A model generated the notes under the pieces. That model made no database searches. It was not told where the DNA came from and worked only from the letters and a program-made list of their open reading frames with translations. From positions 124,001 to 188,000 of the forward strand of contig NZ_CGBP01000003.1 of the NCBI RefSeq assembly GCF_001053095.1: a stretch of 64,000 nt of DNA. Direction: 5' to 3'. This document shows, in pieces, positions 9,901-18,299 of the stretch (position 1 is its first letter; each line of letters begins with the position of its first letter). The translations under genes were made by a program, and so were the position numbers. The stretch is from Yersinia similis (GTDB taxonomy: Bacteria; Pseudomonadota; Gammaproteobacteria; Enterobacterales; Enterobacteriaceae).

Positions 9901-11261
9901 CTCAGGCGGTGGCTCAGCCAGTTGCCCGTGCGGCCATGGACTTATCAAATGCACGTGCGGCAATGCCAGCCCCTGCAATGCCAGTCCCTGCCGCCGCACC
10001 AGTTGCACAGTTCGCTCTCAACGATGTGGTTATGACGGGGGGCACTGTCGATATGAGCAACGCGAAAAATGCTCAACTGACCATGGCTTCACTGAATGGT
10101 ACAGGGAACTTTAACCTCGGTTCGGTCATGCAAAGCGATTCAGTCGCACCATTGAATGTATCCGGTGACGCGAACGGTGACTTCATCATTGCAATGAATA
10201 GCAGCGGTCAAGCACCAACTAACCTGAATGTGGTTAATACCCACGGTGGTGATGCACGCTTTGCCTTAGCCAATGGCCCGGTTGCTTTAGGTAACTACAT
10301 GACCAACCTGGTTAAAGATGCCAGCGGTAACTTTGTCCTAACCGCAGATAAATCGGCTATGACACCAGGCACTGCCGGTATTCTGGCCGTGGCTAACACC
10401 ACACCGGTTATCTTTAACGCTGAATTAAGTTCTATTCAACAGCGTTTGGATAAGCAAAGTACAGAAGCCAACCAAAGCGGTATGTGGGGCAGCTACCTGA
10501 ACAACAACTTTGAAGTGAAAGGCCGCGCCGCTAACTTCGATCAGAAATTGAACGGGATGACATTGGGTGGTGATAAAGCCACTGCACTGGCAGACGGCGT
10601 GTTGAGCATTGGTGGTTTCGCCAGCTACAGCAGCTCTGATATCAAAACGGATTATCAAAGCAAAGGTAAAGTGGATAGCCATTCATTCGGTGCCTACGCA
10701 CAATACCTGGCTAACAGCGGTTACTACATGAACGCGGTAGTGAAGAATAACCAGTTTAGCCAAGACGTTAACATCACCTCAATTAACGGTAGCGCCAGCG
10801 GCGTGTCTAACTTCTCGGGTATGGGTATCGCACTGAAAGCCGGTAAGCACTTCAACTTCAATGAGGCTTACGTCTCTCCGTACGTTGCAATGAGCGCCTT
10901 TAGCTCGGGTAAGAGCAACATCTCCTTGTCTAACGGCATGGAAGCACAGAGCAGCAGCACCCGCTCTGCGATGGGTACCCTTGGGGTGAATGCAGGTTAC
11001 CGCTTCGTGATGAACAACGGCGCAGAACTCAAGCCATACGCTATCTTCGCGGTGGATCATGAATTCGCAAAAAACAACCAAGTGACGGTGAATCAGGAAG
11101 TGTTTGACAATAACTTGAACGGGACCCGTGTGAATACCGGTGCAGGCATGAACGTCAACATCACCCCTAACCTGTCTGTCGGTTCTGAAGTGAAGTTGTC
11201 CAGCGGTAAAGATATCAAGACACCAGTAACCATCAATCTGAACGTGGGTTACAGTTTCTAA
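6966..11261 (+). CDS. AIDA/Yap-type autotransporter with coiled-coil and repeat passenger
   Basis: This is a type Va autotransporter of 1,431 residues. A signal peptide (residues 1-28, ending GGAMA before APVV) directs export. Residues about 50-460 are rich in Lys, Glu, Ala and Gln with heptad character, consistent with a long coiled coil. Residues about 480-1000 form a beta-helical region with AIDA-like units, including several 54-residue tandem copies. The last 265 residues or so (from SGMWGSYLNNNFEVKG) form the outer-membrane beta-barrel, ending in the aromatic sequence GYSF. It is followed by a close paralogue. In Y. pestis nomenclature these two neighbours are, I believe, YapN and YapL, but I cannot verify which is which. 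An adhesin or surface role is inferred from the family. Confidence 0.88.
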   Translation: MKNSNTLNTRLLPLSILISSLVSGGAMAAPVVIDGGNNGLVDNISTPVADGGAVAVEPAVEQPGLLDKVKELLGLGEITQEQADKLAKSVTDKAEKVKAQADAQKILDDVKKEAEAAASQEKTKKIVNDSYQQFAKDKETAKQEAAGEKLKQDGIKDNAIKAVEVSGQKLDPATNGIAGIVTKAVIDTTNVQEEKAAVLDEKTTLAQKALDAKEENTKALAEIEKRLEPVVAALTQAKDTDKGQLDNKLNEVQQAKTEKDAKDAKDGGYKELFTAHEKTKGDLAIAENDNGSGQPEKLATAKENQEKYNTAAKQELDAIANAQQAVNEIVAKIGELEINKGKIEQEQSTEEAKTAGLASTLSNANRDKGAAQGEFDAAESAAKLAKAAAEAIEAAKITDKAAKDTEAAHAEAAEKAKQTKTALEKAEKAKEDADKVVVEKDGLLTTAKQDLEQLVTAQNNVSPSTDLPTIDVTIAPTEKQEVAEGTSAIATQVAGGTQNVAKGGKAIDSVVTEGGTVNLNEGYARGTELTKGTLNNNGGLDVDTVVGAEGKLALAGSETATALSTGAKVAAGGVVTAGDHSVIEKMISSGDVAASGNAIVRDTTINDGKLSLTGTATANNTTFNGGIFTVAGDADVNATTMSDGKFAVTGNAKIKDTLLSTSDLTLADKTTANNTTLTGGSFTVAGDADVNATTMRDGKFAVTGNAKIKDTVLSASDFSLADNATANNTTLTGSTFTVAGDTAATKTKMTGGEFAVTGNAKIEDTVLNASDFSLADKATANNTTLTDGTFTVAGDAAVTATNMSGGKFAVKGKAKINDTQLSAGNFTLAENATANDTTLNGGKFSVSNDATANNTTLNSGLFTLKDGAHADSTTVNSGTFVMADQSTANKIQLVDSAFTLASGAKAIDTTLTGGQAQVAGSLENLSLTNGRADFANSAKASGLLDVSTDSQISMNRGADTAQANLNLAGRLELLASDVAQAVAQPVARAAMDLSNARAAMPAPAMPVPAAAPVAQFALNDVVMTGGTVDMSNAKNAQLTMASLNGTGNFNLGSVMQSDSVAPLNVSGDANGDFIIAMNSSGQAPTNLNVVNTHGGDARFALANGPVALGNYMTNLVKDASGNFVLTADKSAMTPGTAGILAVANTTPVIFNAELSSIQQRLDKQSTEANQSGMWGSYLNNNFEVKGRAANFDQKLNGMTLGGDKATALADGVLSIGGFASYSSSDIKTDYQSKGKVDSHSFGAYAQYLANSGYYMNAVVKNNQFSQDVNITSINGSASGVSNFSGMGIALKAGKHFNFNEAYVSPYVAMSAFSSGKSNISLSNGMEAQSSSTRSAMGTLGVNAGYRFVMNNGAELKPYAIFAVDHEFAKNNQVTVNQEVFDNNLNGTRVNTGAGMNVNITPNLSVGSEVKLSSGKDIKTPVTINLNVGYSF
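8862..9554 (+). repeat. 162-bp (54-codon) tandem repeats in the autotransporter passenger
   Basis: The block starting GATGCTGATGTCAACGCAAC recurs at 8862, 9024, 9186 and 9348 with an exact spacing of 162 bases; a degenerate copy begins at 9510. Each copy encodes a beta-helix-like unit (TVAGDA, then KFAVTGNAKIKDT, LADxxTANNTTLT). The first two units are almost identical, which points to recent unequal exchange and possible copy-number variation between strains. Confidence 0.85.
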
Positions 11262-11332
11262 GCCAGTTGTTGATACGAATTTATCGTCACGATGAGTATT
11301 GGCTGATAAAGGGTTATTGACTGATAAAAACC

Positions 11333-11363
11333 GCAGGGGGCTGCAATTGGCTCCCTGCTTTTT
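11333..11363 (+). terminator. Terminator of the first autotransporter gene
   Basis: The hairpin GCAGGGGGC/GCTCCCTGC (one G-T pair) with an 8-base loop is followed by TTTTT, 70 bases after the stop codon at 11261. It should separate the transcripts of the two autotransporter genes. The remaining 11364-11799 is very AT-rich with no gene visible; it must contain the promoter of the second autotransporter. Confidence 0.8.
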
Positions 11364-11799
11364 ACCTTATTAATTGTCATTTTATTTGCCAGCCCAAAGG
11401 CAAATAAAAAAGCAATATTTGTCTAGGAAATATTCTCTATTGAGCTAAGAACAAATCAAAAAAAACAGAATGCAGTAAAACAAACGTTCATTTAAATAAT
11501 TTTTAATATTTTATTAATAGTGGTCTATTACGTCAAAATCACATTCTCACTGCACTGCACCTCATTAAACAAACAATAAATAAAACAAACTCATACAAAA
11601 AAAACCCACCCCAAACAACAAAAATAACAATGAAAAAAATCAATTTTTTATTGAAATTAATATCAATCTGAGTTGATTGTATTTTCAACATATAGCCAAT
11701 ACTTTTTTATCCATTATATTAGCGGCCATAAATTGTCGTTACCGACCTTTTTCACTCTTAACTTAATCATCTTATAATTTGTACTCAGGAACATCGACT

Positions 11800-14700
11800 A
11801 TGAAATCTCATCATCATTTAAATACGCGTTTATTGCCACTATCTATTTTAATCTCCTCATTAATATCTGGTGCAGTACTGGCAGCGCCTTCAGTAGCAGC
11901 GAAACTATCGGATCAAGACCTCATCACAGTACAGTCTTACGCTAATGCAGGCGTGATCACCCCAGAACAAGCTGAAACACTGATTAAGCGCTTAACCATT
12001 AACCCCGAAAAACTCCAAGAAGAAGAAGCGCGGGTGAAACAAGAACTGGCTGCGGCAAAAAAAGCACAAAAAGAGGCAAAAACGGAGGCAATAACCACCA
12101 GCATTGAAAAAGATCAGTTTAATAAGGCGCTAAGCAACAAGCAAAAAGCTAAATTGGCAACCGAAGCTACATTAGCTGACGCTAACAATAAGCAAAGCGA
12201 GGCGATTAAAGCAGTCAATAAAAATTGGAGCGTATTGGATGAAAATATCAGCAAAAAGCTTGCTGCAATGGTGAATGGCGAGAGCAAGACACAGGCCATT
12301 TTAGCAGAAAAAATAAAACTGACTGAAACCGCTGACATCAATCAACAAGAACAAGTAATCAAAGCCCAACAACTGGATGCAGAAATTCAACAGACTAAAT
12401 CTGCCCTTGCTGATGCGGAGAGTAATGGAACAACAGGCACCCTTGTACTGCAACAAAAACTGGTGCAAGCCGAAGAAAAGCTAGCGGACGCTGAAAAAAA
12501 CCCTAACTCTAAACTTTCCGACGCTAAAGCGGCACATGACCGAACCAGTAAAAACCTTGAGGGCCCAGAAGGTTTAGCGAAAAGAGCAGCGATACAAAAT
12601 AAAAAGGTGTATGAACAGGAACTTAAAGTTCTTCAAGACCCCATAGACGCAGCAGAAGAGCAATTAAATACCGCTCAAGAAAATACGTTTGCATTAATGG
12701 ATAAACAGTCCGCTCTTGCTGGCCAAAAAATAAATAGCATTGCGCTAACCAACAGCCTACAAGAAGTGTTTAAACAGGCTAAAAATGCCCAACTGCAAGC
12801 GGAACAAGCCGCACAACAAGCGAAAGACGCGACAACAGCGCAACAAGCGATGGCAGAGGCCGCAGCAGCGGAGAAGTTACTTCAGGAAGTAGAACAAAAA
12901 CTCGCGGTCATTGCCGCCATTGCACAAGAGGCCGAAGTTAAATTTACAGCCGCCCAATTGGCTAAAGCGGACGCTGAGTTACAGTTAGCCAATAAAATGG
13001 AACAACTGACAAACATTAGCCAGAACCTTGCGGCACTGAATAATGCCCTGAACAACCTCGATCCCAAGGTGAACAGCCAACAGACCCTCGCCAAAGGCGA
13101 AGCACAACTTATTGCTGATGGTGAGCTGGTAATGGCAACCAAGGTGGCGGGTGGTGAGCAGAATGTCACCACCGGCGGTGTTGTATTAGCCAGCGTGGTC
13201 ACCGAGGACGGCGTAGTTAACTTGAGCGACAATGCACTGGCGCACGATACCCAACTGATCAACGGCACGCTGAATAATACCCGCGCCCATGATGTGAATA
13301 CTCAGGTGGGCGCACAAGGCAAATTACTGATCAACGGTACCGAGGAAGCGGCTGCCACCTCTGAAGGGGCGACAGTGGTCGCAGGTGGCAGCGTAACTGC
13401 TGGCACCCATGCCCTTGTCACTAAGATGGTCAGCGCTGGTACGGTAACGGGTAACGACGGCGCTCTGTTTACTGAAACCACCCTTAATGACGGGCAATTT
13501 AGCCTCAACAACGGCGCAATCGCTCAAAATACCGAGGTCAATGGCGGGCAATTTAACGTTAACGAAGGGGCGACCGCCGAGAACGTGACGGTAAAAGGCG
13601 GTGAATTTAACCTGCAAGCGCGCGCTCAGGCGATGAAATTGAACATTGAGCACGGTGAAGCCCAGATCGCCGGCAAGCTGACCGATGTGACACTGCGCGG
13701 CGGTAATACCACTTTTGCTAACAGTGCCGAAGTAGCTGGCACCATTCATTCCAGAGCAGGGAGTGCGCTTAATGTTTATCAAGACGCAAATACCGCACAA
13801 GCGGATCTCAATCTGGCGGGGCGAGTCGCGTTATTCGCCGACGACGCTACCCCAGCGGCAGCACTGTTCTCACGGGCGGCTCGTTCTGCCAACAACAGTT
13901 TATCGGCACCATTCACCCTTAGAAAGGTCAATATGAGCGGCGGTACACTGGATTTACGCAATGTGAAAAATGCACAGTTGGTGATGGATTCACTGGCAGG
14001 CAACGGCACCTTCGAGCTGGGTTCTATTTTGCAACAAGATACCTTGGCACCGGTGAATGTCACGGGTAACGCAGATGGCGACTTTATCTTCCAGATAGAC
14101 GGTAGCGGCATCGATCCAACCAACCTTAATGTCGTTAGTACCGGCGGCGGTGACGCGCGCTTTACCCTAACCGATGGCCCGATAGGCCTTGGCAACCGCG
14201 TGTATAACCTGGTTAAAGATGCAAGTGGTAAAATAACACTGGTGGCTAATGAATCGACCGTGACACCGAGCACGGCCAGTATCTTAGCGGTGGCTAACAC
14301 CACGCCGGTTATCTTTAACGCTGAATTAAGTTCTGTTCAACAGCGTTTGGATAAGCAAAGCACTGAAACCAACCAAAGCGGCATGTGGGGCACCTACCTG
14401 CATAATAACTTTGAAGTGAAAGGCCGCGCCGCTAACTTCGACCAAACATTAAACGGCATGACGCTGGGGGGCGATAAAGCCACCGTACTGGTGGACGGCG
14501 TATTGAGTGTGGGGGGGTTCGCCAGCTCTAGCACATCAAATATTAAGACCGACTATCAGAGCAAGGGGAATGTCGATAGCCATTCATTGGGGGCTTACGC
14601 CCAATATCTTGCCAACAACGGTTACTATGCGAATGGTGTGGTGAAAGCCAACAAATTCAATCAGGATATTCATGTCACCAGCGCCGATAATAGCGCCAGC

Positions 14701-15162
14701 GGCAACACTAACTTCTCGGGTATGGGGGTGGCAGTGAAAGCCGGTAAACATATCAACCATAATAATTTGTATGTTTCGCCATATGTTGCAATGAGCGCCT
14801 TTAGCTCCGGTAAAAGCGCGGTCAAACTGTCTAACGGCATGGAGGCGCAAAGCAGCAGCACCCGCTCGATGATGGGTACCATTGGGGTGAATGCGGGTTA
14901 CCGCTTCGTGCTGAAAAACGGCGTAGAAATGAAGCCCTATGTCAGTGCCTCGGTTGATCACGAATTTGCTGCCAATAATAAGTTCAGAGTGAACCAAGAG
15001 ATGTTCGATAATAACCTGAACGGCACTCGTATCAACACCGGAGCGGGCCTGAACCTGAACATCACCCCTAACCTGTCTGTCGGTTCTGAAGTAAAGTTGT
15101 CCAACGGAAAAAACATCAAAACACCAGTGACCGTTAATCTGAACGTGGGTTATCGCTTCTAA
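11800..15162 (+). CDS. Second Yap-type autotransporter, paralogue of the preceding gene
   Basis: This autotransporter has 1,120 residues from ATG 11800, preceded by CAGGA. A start seven codons upstream would be TTG without a ribosome site. The signal peptide (28 residues, ending AVLA before APS) shares the block LNTRLLPLSILISSL with its neighbour. Residues about 30-440 are a Lys/Gln/Ala/Glu-rich predicted coiled coil whose sequence is different from the neighbour's. Residues about 450-660 are AIDA-like beta-helical units, with fewer repeats than in the first gene. The final 265 residues are a beta-barrel nearly identical to the other one, ending GYRF. It is probably YapL or YapN of Y. pestis nomenclature. 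Surface display is supported; the ligand is unknown. Confidence 0.88.
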   Translation: MKSHHHLNTRLLPLSILISSLISGAVLAAPSVAAKLSDQDLITVQSYANAGVITPEQAETLIKRLTINPEKLQEEEARVKQELAAAKKAQKEAKTEAITTSIEKDQFNKALSNKQKAKLATEATLADANNKQSEAIKAVNKNWSVLDENISKKLAAMVNGESKTQAILAEKIKLTETADINQQEQVIKAQQLDAEIQQTKSALADAESNGTTGTLVLQQKLVQAEEKLADAEKNPNSKLSDAKAAHDRTSKNLEGPEGLAKRAAIQNKKVYEQELKVLQDPIDAAEEQLNTAQENTFALMDKQSALAGQKINSIALTNSLQEVFKQAKNAQLQAEQAAQQAKDATTAQQAMAEAAAAEKLLQEVEQKLAVIAAIAQEAEVKFTAAQLAKADAELQLANKMEQLTNISQNLAALNNALNNLDPKVNSQQTLAKGEAQLIADGELVMATKVAGGEQNVTTGGVVLASVVTEDGVVNLSDNALAHDTQLINGTLNNTRAHDVNTQVGAQGKLLINGTEEAAATSEGATVVAGGSVTAGTHALVTKMVSAGTVTGNDGALFTETTLNDGQFSLNNGAIAQNTEVNGGQFNVNEGATAENVTVKGGEFNLQARAQAMKLNIEHGEAQIAGKLTDVTLRGGNTTFANSAEVAGTIHSRAGSALNVYQDANTAQADLNLAGRVALFADDATPAAALFSRAARSANNSLSAPFTLRKVNMSGGTLDLRNVKNAQLVMDSLAGNGTFELGSILQQDTLAPVNVTGNADGDFIFQIDGSGIDPTNLNVVSTGGGDARFTLTDGPIGLGNRVYNLVKDASGKITLVANESTVTPSTASILAVANTTPVIFNAELSSVQQRLDKQSTETNQSGMWGTYLHNNFEVKGRAANFDQTLNGMTLGGDKATVLVDGVLSVGGFASSSTSNIKTDYQSKGNVDSHSLGAYAQYLANNGYYANGVVKANKFNQDIHVTSADNSASGNTNFSGMGVAVKAGKHINHNNLYVSPYVAMSAFSSGKSAVKLSNGMEAQSSSTRSMMGTIGVNAGYRFVLKNGVEMKPYVSASVDHEFAANNKFRVNQEMFDNNLNGTRINTGAGLNLNITPNLSVGSEVKLSNGKNIKTPVTVNLNVGYRF

Positions 15163-15208
15163 GTGAATAAAATCATTTTTTAGAGATGACGGTGTGGCAG
15201 AAATGGAA

Positions 15209-15237
15209 GGGAGCCTCTATTGGCTCCCTATCCTTTT
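15209..15237 (+). terminator. Terminator between second autotransporter and sseB
   Basis: A perfect hairpin GGGAGCC/GGCTCCC with a 6-base loop is followed by TATCCTTTT, 47 bases after the autotransporter stop and directly before the end of the convergent sseB. It may serve both transcripts, although the T-rich side favours the plus strand. Confidence 0.75.
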
Positions 15238-15246
15238 AGATATTAA

Positions 15247-16164
15247 TCAGTGGCTCGTCGAAGGAATAACATTCCTCAGCCAACTACCCCATTTACGTTG
15301 ATAGAATGCCTGCGTATGAGTGGTGAGATAATGGCTGACCCCTCGCTCTTTTTCACTGACCAGGCAAAAATCTACCGGGCCACTGTCTGGGGCGTGATCG
15401 CTGGCCACATTACCGGCCTCTTGAATCAACTGTTCAATCTCATCATCGGTGCCATCCACTTCCAGTCCAATCAACAGGTTGGGTTTCTCATCAACACTTT
15501 TATCATGCATCAGCGCCAAAAAAGCCCGCCGCACTGGTTTACGCTGACTAAACAATTGGATCAGTGCATCCACCATCGCGGAGGGATACTCCTCGGGCTG
15601 ACCCAGTAAGATTTGGCTCTCTTTTTCTACCACCATTTCAGCGGGTTGCACCAACCCCCCGTTCTTCAGCAGCATCGCCACTTCTTCCGGCCAGAACTCT
15701 TTGCCATATTCAGATTTTGGGTTCAAAAACAGATGTGCGCCCTGTGTCATTTCAAATAACACCCGCACCGGCATCGCCACGAAAGGCTGTTTTTCACTGC
15801 CGATTGTCTCGCCATCAGTTTGATCCAACGCCTGCTGCAAGACCTCTACCGATGTGAAAAAAGGAATGACAGACTCACCATCCTGCTTTTCCCAATGCAA
15901 AATATTCACCCCGTTAGCGGTGGTGAAGCTCATTTCGCCATCGTCACTGACCGGCTCTGAATCCCCCACCAGCACCAAGACGGTGGCGTCCAACAGCGCG
16001 CGGAAGAACGCCGTGCGATGAATAGACGCGGTGGCAGCCAGTTTCAGCAAAGATTCCAGATCATCGCCATGTTCGTCATGATGGTGATGCTCGTGACGCT
16101 TATCAGCGGCAGGACTATCATCAACAGCAGGGTTATCATCAACAGATGGTTGCGGAAAACTCAT
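15247..16164 (-). CDS. sseB: SseB, enhanced serine sensitivity protein
   Basis: SseB is a cytoplasmic protein of unclear biochemical role whose overproduction makes E. coli sensitive to serine. The start at 16164 (MSFPQPSVDD) is preceded by TGGAG and gives 305 residues. The conserved SseB domain covers about residues 38-190, followed by the SseB C-terminal domain (PVRRAFLALMHD region). Near the N-terminus there is an unusual stretch rich in His and Asp (KRHEHHHHDEHGDD, about residues 22-35), not present in E. coli SseB as I remember it. pepB lies upstream on the same strand, as in E. coli. Confidence 0.9.
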   Translation of the reverse strand: MSFPQPSVDDNPAVDDSPAADKRHEHHHHDEHGDDLESLLKLAATASIHRTAFFRALLDATVLVLVGDSEPVSDDGEMSFTTANGVNILHWEKQDGESVIPFFTSVEVLQQALDQTDGETIGSEKQPFVAMPVRVLFEMTQGAHLFLNPKSEYGKEFWPEEVAMLLKNGGLVQPAEMVVEKESQILLGQPEEYPSAMVDALIQLFSQRKPVRRAFLALMHDKSVDEKPNLLIGLEVDGTDDEIEQLIQEAGNVASDHAPDSGPVDFCLVSEKERGVSHYLTTHTQAFYQRKWGSWLRNVIPSTSH

Positions 16165-16241
16165 TTTGTACTCCAGAAACGTCGAGAAGATGAACAAAGG
16201 GACGCAAATGCGCCCCTTTGAGTCTTCTCAATTCAATAAAA

Positions 16242-17540
16242 TTACTGTTTTGCTTTCGCTAACAGTAAGTTGGCAACGGTGCGTACCCCTAAACCAGTAG
16301 CACCGGCAGACCATTGCTCAACGGCGCTTTTGCGATACGTGGCGGAGCAATCAATGTGTAACCAACCCTGCTGATAGTTTTTCACAAAATGCGACAGGAA
16401 AGCCGCTGCTGTGCTAGCCCCTGCGCTATAGGCACCACCGGCTACGTTGTTTAACTCAGCAAAGTTAGACGGCAGTTGGCTGCGGTGAAATTCTGCCAAT
16501 GGCAGACGCCAGAAAAGCTCGTGCTCACTGTGCGCACTGTTGAGTAGCGCTTGTGCCAGTTCATCATCAAAGCTGAACAGGGCATGGTAATCGTTACCCA
16601 AGGCGGTTTTAGCCGCGCCGGTTAAGGTGGCTGCGTCGATAATCAACGGCGCATTTTGCTCGGAGGCATCGATCAGACCATCCGCCAAGACCAATCGCCC
16701 TTCAGCATCGGTATTCATGATCTCAACCGTTTTGCCATTACGATAGCGAATAATATCACCCAGCTTAAAGGCATTACCACTGACCATGTTATCGGCACAA
16801 CACAGATACAACTTCACGCGCTCTTTAAGCCCACGCGCGGCTGCTAGCGCCAATGCCCCCGTCAAGGTTGCCGCCCCGCCCATATCGGACTTCATTGAAT
16901 CCATAAAGGCGCTTTGCTTTAAGCTATAGCCGCCGGAATCAAAGGTAATGCCTTTCCCCACCAGACAGGCCATGACTGGCGCATCTGGGTTGCCGGTTGG
17001 GTTGTAGTCCAACGCCAATAATACCGGGGCACGATCAGAACCACGGCCTACGGTATAAATCCCGGCATAGTTCTGTTCACGTAGATCGTCACCTTTAGTA
17101 ATACGGTAGCTGACCGCATCACAGGATACCGCACACAGCAAATCGATCGCATTTTTCGCCAGTTGTTCTGGCCCTAAATCTTCCGCAGGTGCGTTGATGG
17201 TATCGCGCACCCAGTCGATGATTTTTAAACGTTGTTCCAGTTCCGTTTTTTCATCTGCTGGCAGTTCTGCCCACACCACGCTGCGCTGACCTTTTGGCCC
17301 ACGGAAGCCTTGCCAAAAGGCCCAGCTTTGTTCCAAGCCCCAGCCTTCACCAGCCAGTTTGACTTGCTTGATGCCCTGTCCATCAATTTTGCGGGCTGCA
17401 CGTTGGATAACGCCCAGTTGATCGTGACTCGTCAAGTGGATAGTCACCCCTTGATCATTGGTACTGAGCAAGGCTTTCTCACCCCAGCGGGCATCTGCCG
17501 GATTGTGAGACAGGGATATTTGCATTATTTCTTTTGTCAT
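16242..17540 (-). CDS. pepB: Peptidase B, leucyl-type aminopeptidase
   Basis: PepB is a two-metal aminopeptidase of family M17 that degrades peptides in the cytoplasm. The start at 17540 ([20 protein letters not shown]) aligns with E. coli PepB and has GAGG upstream, giving 432 residues. The longer open frame to 17627 runs into repeat sequence. The M17 signature [14 protein letters not shown] and the metal/catalytic region [12 protein letters not shown] followed by MKSDMGGAA are intact. It lies between sseB and iscX, the standard order. Confidence 0.95.
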   Translation of the reverse strand: MTKEIMQISLSHNPADARWGEKALLSTNDQGVTIHLTSHDQLGVIQRAARKIDGQGIKQVKLAGEGWGLEQSWAFWQGFRGPKGQRSVVWAELPADEKTELEQRLKIIDWVRDTINAPAEDLGPEQLAKNAIDLLCAVSCDAVSYRITKGDDLREQNYAGIYTVGRGSDRAPVLLALDYNPTGNPDAPVMACLVGKGITFDSGGYSLKQSAFMDSMKSDMGGAATLTGALALAAARGLKERVKLYLCCADNMVSGNAFKLGDIIRYRNGKTVEIMNTDAEGRLVLADGLIDASEQNAPLIIDAATLTGAAKTALGNDYHALFSFDDELAQALLNSAHSEHELFWRLPLAEFHRSQLPSNFAELNNVAGGAYSAGASTAAAFLSHFVKNYQQGWLHIDCSATYRKSAVEQWSAGATGLGVRTVANLLLAKAKQ

Positions 17541-17569
17541 AGCCGACCTCGTCATTATTATTTTTGCTG

Positions 17570-17640
17570 TATACCCGCCATACTTCAAGCTGCAGGGGCG
17601 TTGGATGCTCTCCCGCACCCTAATCATTGACTAGCTGAAG
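17570..17640. repeat. Partial ERIC-type element upstream of pepB
   Basis: The sequence TATACCCGCCATACTTCAAG followed by CTGCAGGGGCGTTGG matches one end of the ERIC-type elements in this window (compare the right end at 3320-3347 read on the other strand). The other end is degenerate or absent. It lies between the start of pepB and the terminator of the isc operon. Confidence 0.5.
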
Positions 17641-17698
17641 CCACAGAGGCGTTAGCTGCGACGCCAATAACGTAGGGCATAAGATATCAGATCGAAAT

Positions 17699-17720
17699 AA
17701 AAAAGGCCGCTTGCGCGGCC
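17699..17720 (-). terminator. isc operon terminator
   Basis: On the minus strand, the perfect stem GGCCGC-GCAA-GCGGCC is followed by six T residues directly after iscX. This is a classical Rho-independent terminator that ends the isc-hsc-fdx operon before pepB. Confidence 0.88.
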
Positions 17721-17730
17721 CAGTCAGTAT

Positions 17731-17931
17731 TTACTCAAACTCATCTAACCAGACCAATAAGATCGCTTCCAATACTTTTTCATTCGATCTCTGCGGATCG
17801 TCGTCAAAACCTTCCAGATCGCAAATCCATTGATGCATATCGGTAAAGCGGACTGTTTTGGGATCGGTATCCGGGAACCTTTCGTAAAGGGCTTCGGCGA
17901 TTTCGCGGGTATCTTGCCACGTTAAACTCAT
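17731..17931 (-). CDS. iscX: IscX, Fe-S assembly regulator
   Basis: IscX is a 66-residue acidic protein that binds IscS and iron and tunes cysteine desulfurase activity. The start at 17931 ([20 protein letters not shown]) is the conserved one; the five codons before it are an extension. The acidic surface ([15 protein letters not shown] and the C-terminal DEFE) is present. It is the last gene of the isc operon and lies 30 bases after fdx. Confidence 0.95.
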   Translation of the reverse strand: MSLTWQDTREIAEALYERFPDTDPKTVRFTDMHQWICDLEGFDDDPQRSNEKVLEAILLVWLDEFE

Positions 17932-17961
17932 ATAAAGTCCTTTCAACCTGTTGCGATAGGT

Positions 17962-18297
17962 TTAGTGTTCTCTGGCATGGTTAATGGTATAACGCGGGAT
18001 CTCAACCACCAGATCTTCATCGGTCACTCTAGCCTGGCAACTTAGGCGGCTCTCTGGCTCCAGGCCCCAGGCTTTATCCAGCATATCATCTTCCAACTCG
18101 CTGCTTTCTGGCAGTGAATCAAACCCTTCGCGCACCACACAGTGACAGGTGGTACAAGCGCAGGATTTTTCGCAGGCGTGCTCAATGTCAATCCCATTAC
18201 GTAGAGCAACGTCTAATATGGTCTCACCTTGTATTGCTTCCAGTACTGCACCATCCGGGCAAAGGTCTTTATGGGGCAGAAATACTATTTTGGGCAT
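17962..18297 (-). CDS. fdx: [2Fe-2S] ferredoxin of the ISC system
   Basis: This adrenodoxin-type ferredoxin of 111 residues supplies electrons during Fe-S cluster assembly on IscU. Cluster ligands Cys42, Cys48, Cys51 (EHACEKSCACTTCHC) and Cys87 (RLSCQAR) are all present. It starts two bases after the hscA stop, which indicates tight translational linkage, and precedes iscX. Confidence 0.97.
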   Translation of the reverse strand: MPKIVFLPHKDLCPDGAVLEAIQGETILDVALRNGIDIEHACEKSCACTTCHCVVREGFDSLPESSELEDDMLDKAWGLEPESRLSCQARVTDEDLVVEIPRYTINHAREH

Positions 18298-18299
18298 GA

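Noticed and set aside
3575-15162. Prophage or integrative element spanning the accessory genes
   Set aside because: No integrase, phage structural gene, tRNA border or attachment repeat is visible; only repeats of the ERIC type and terminators were found.
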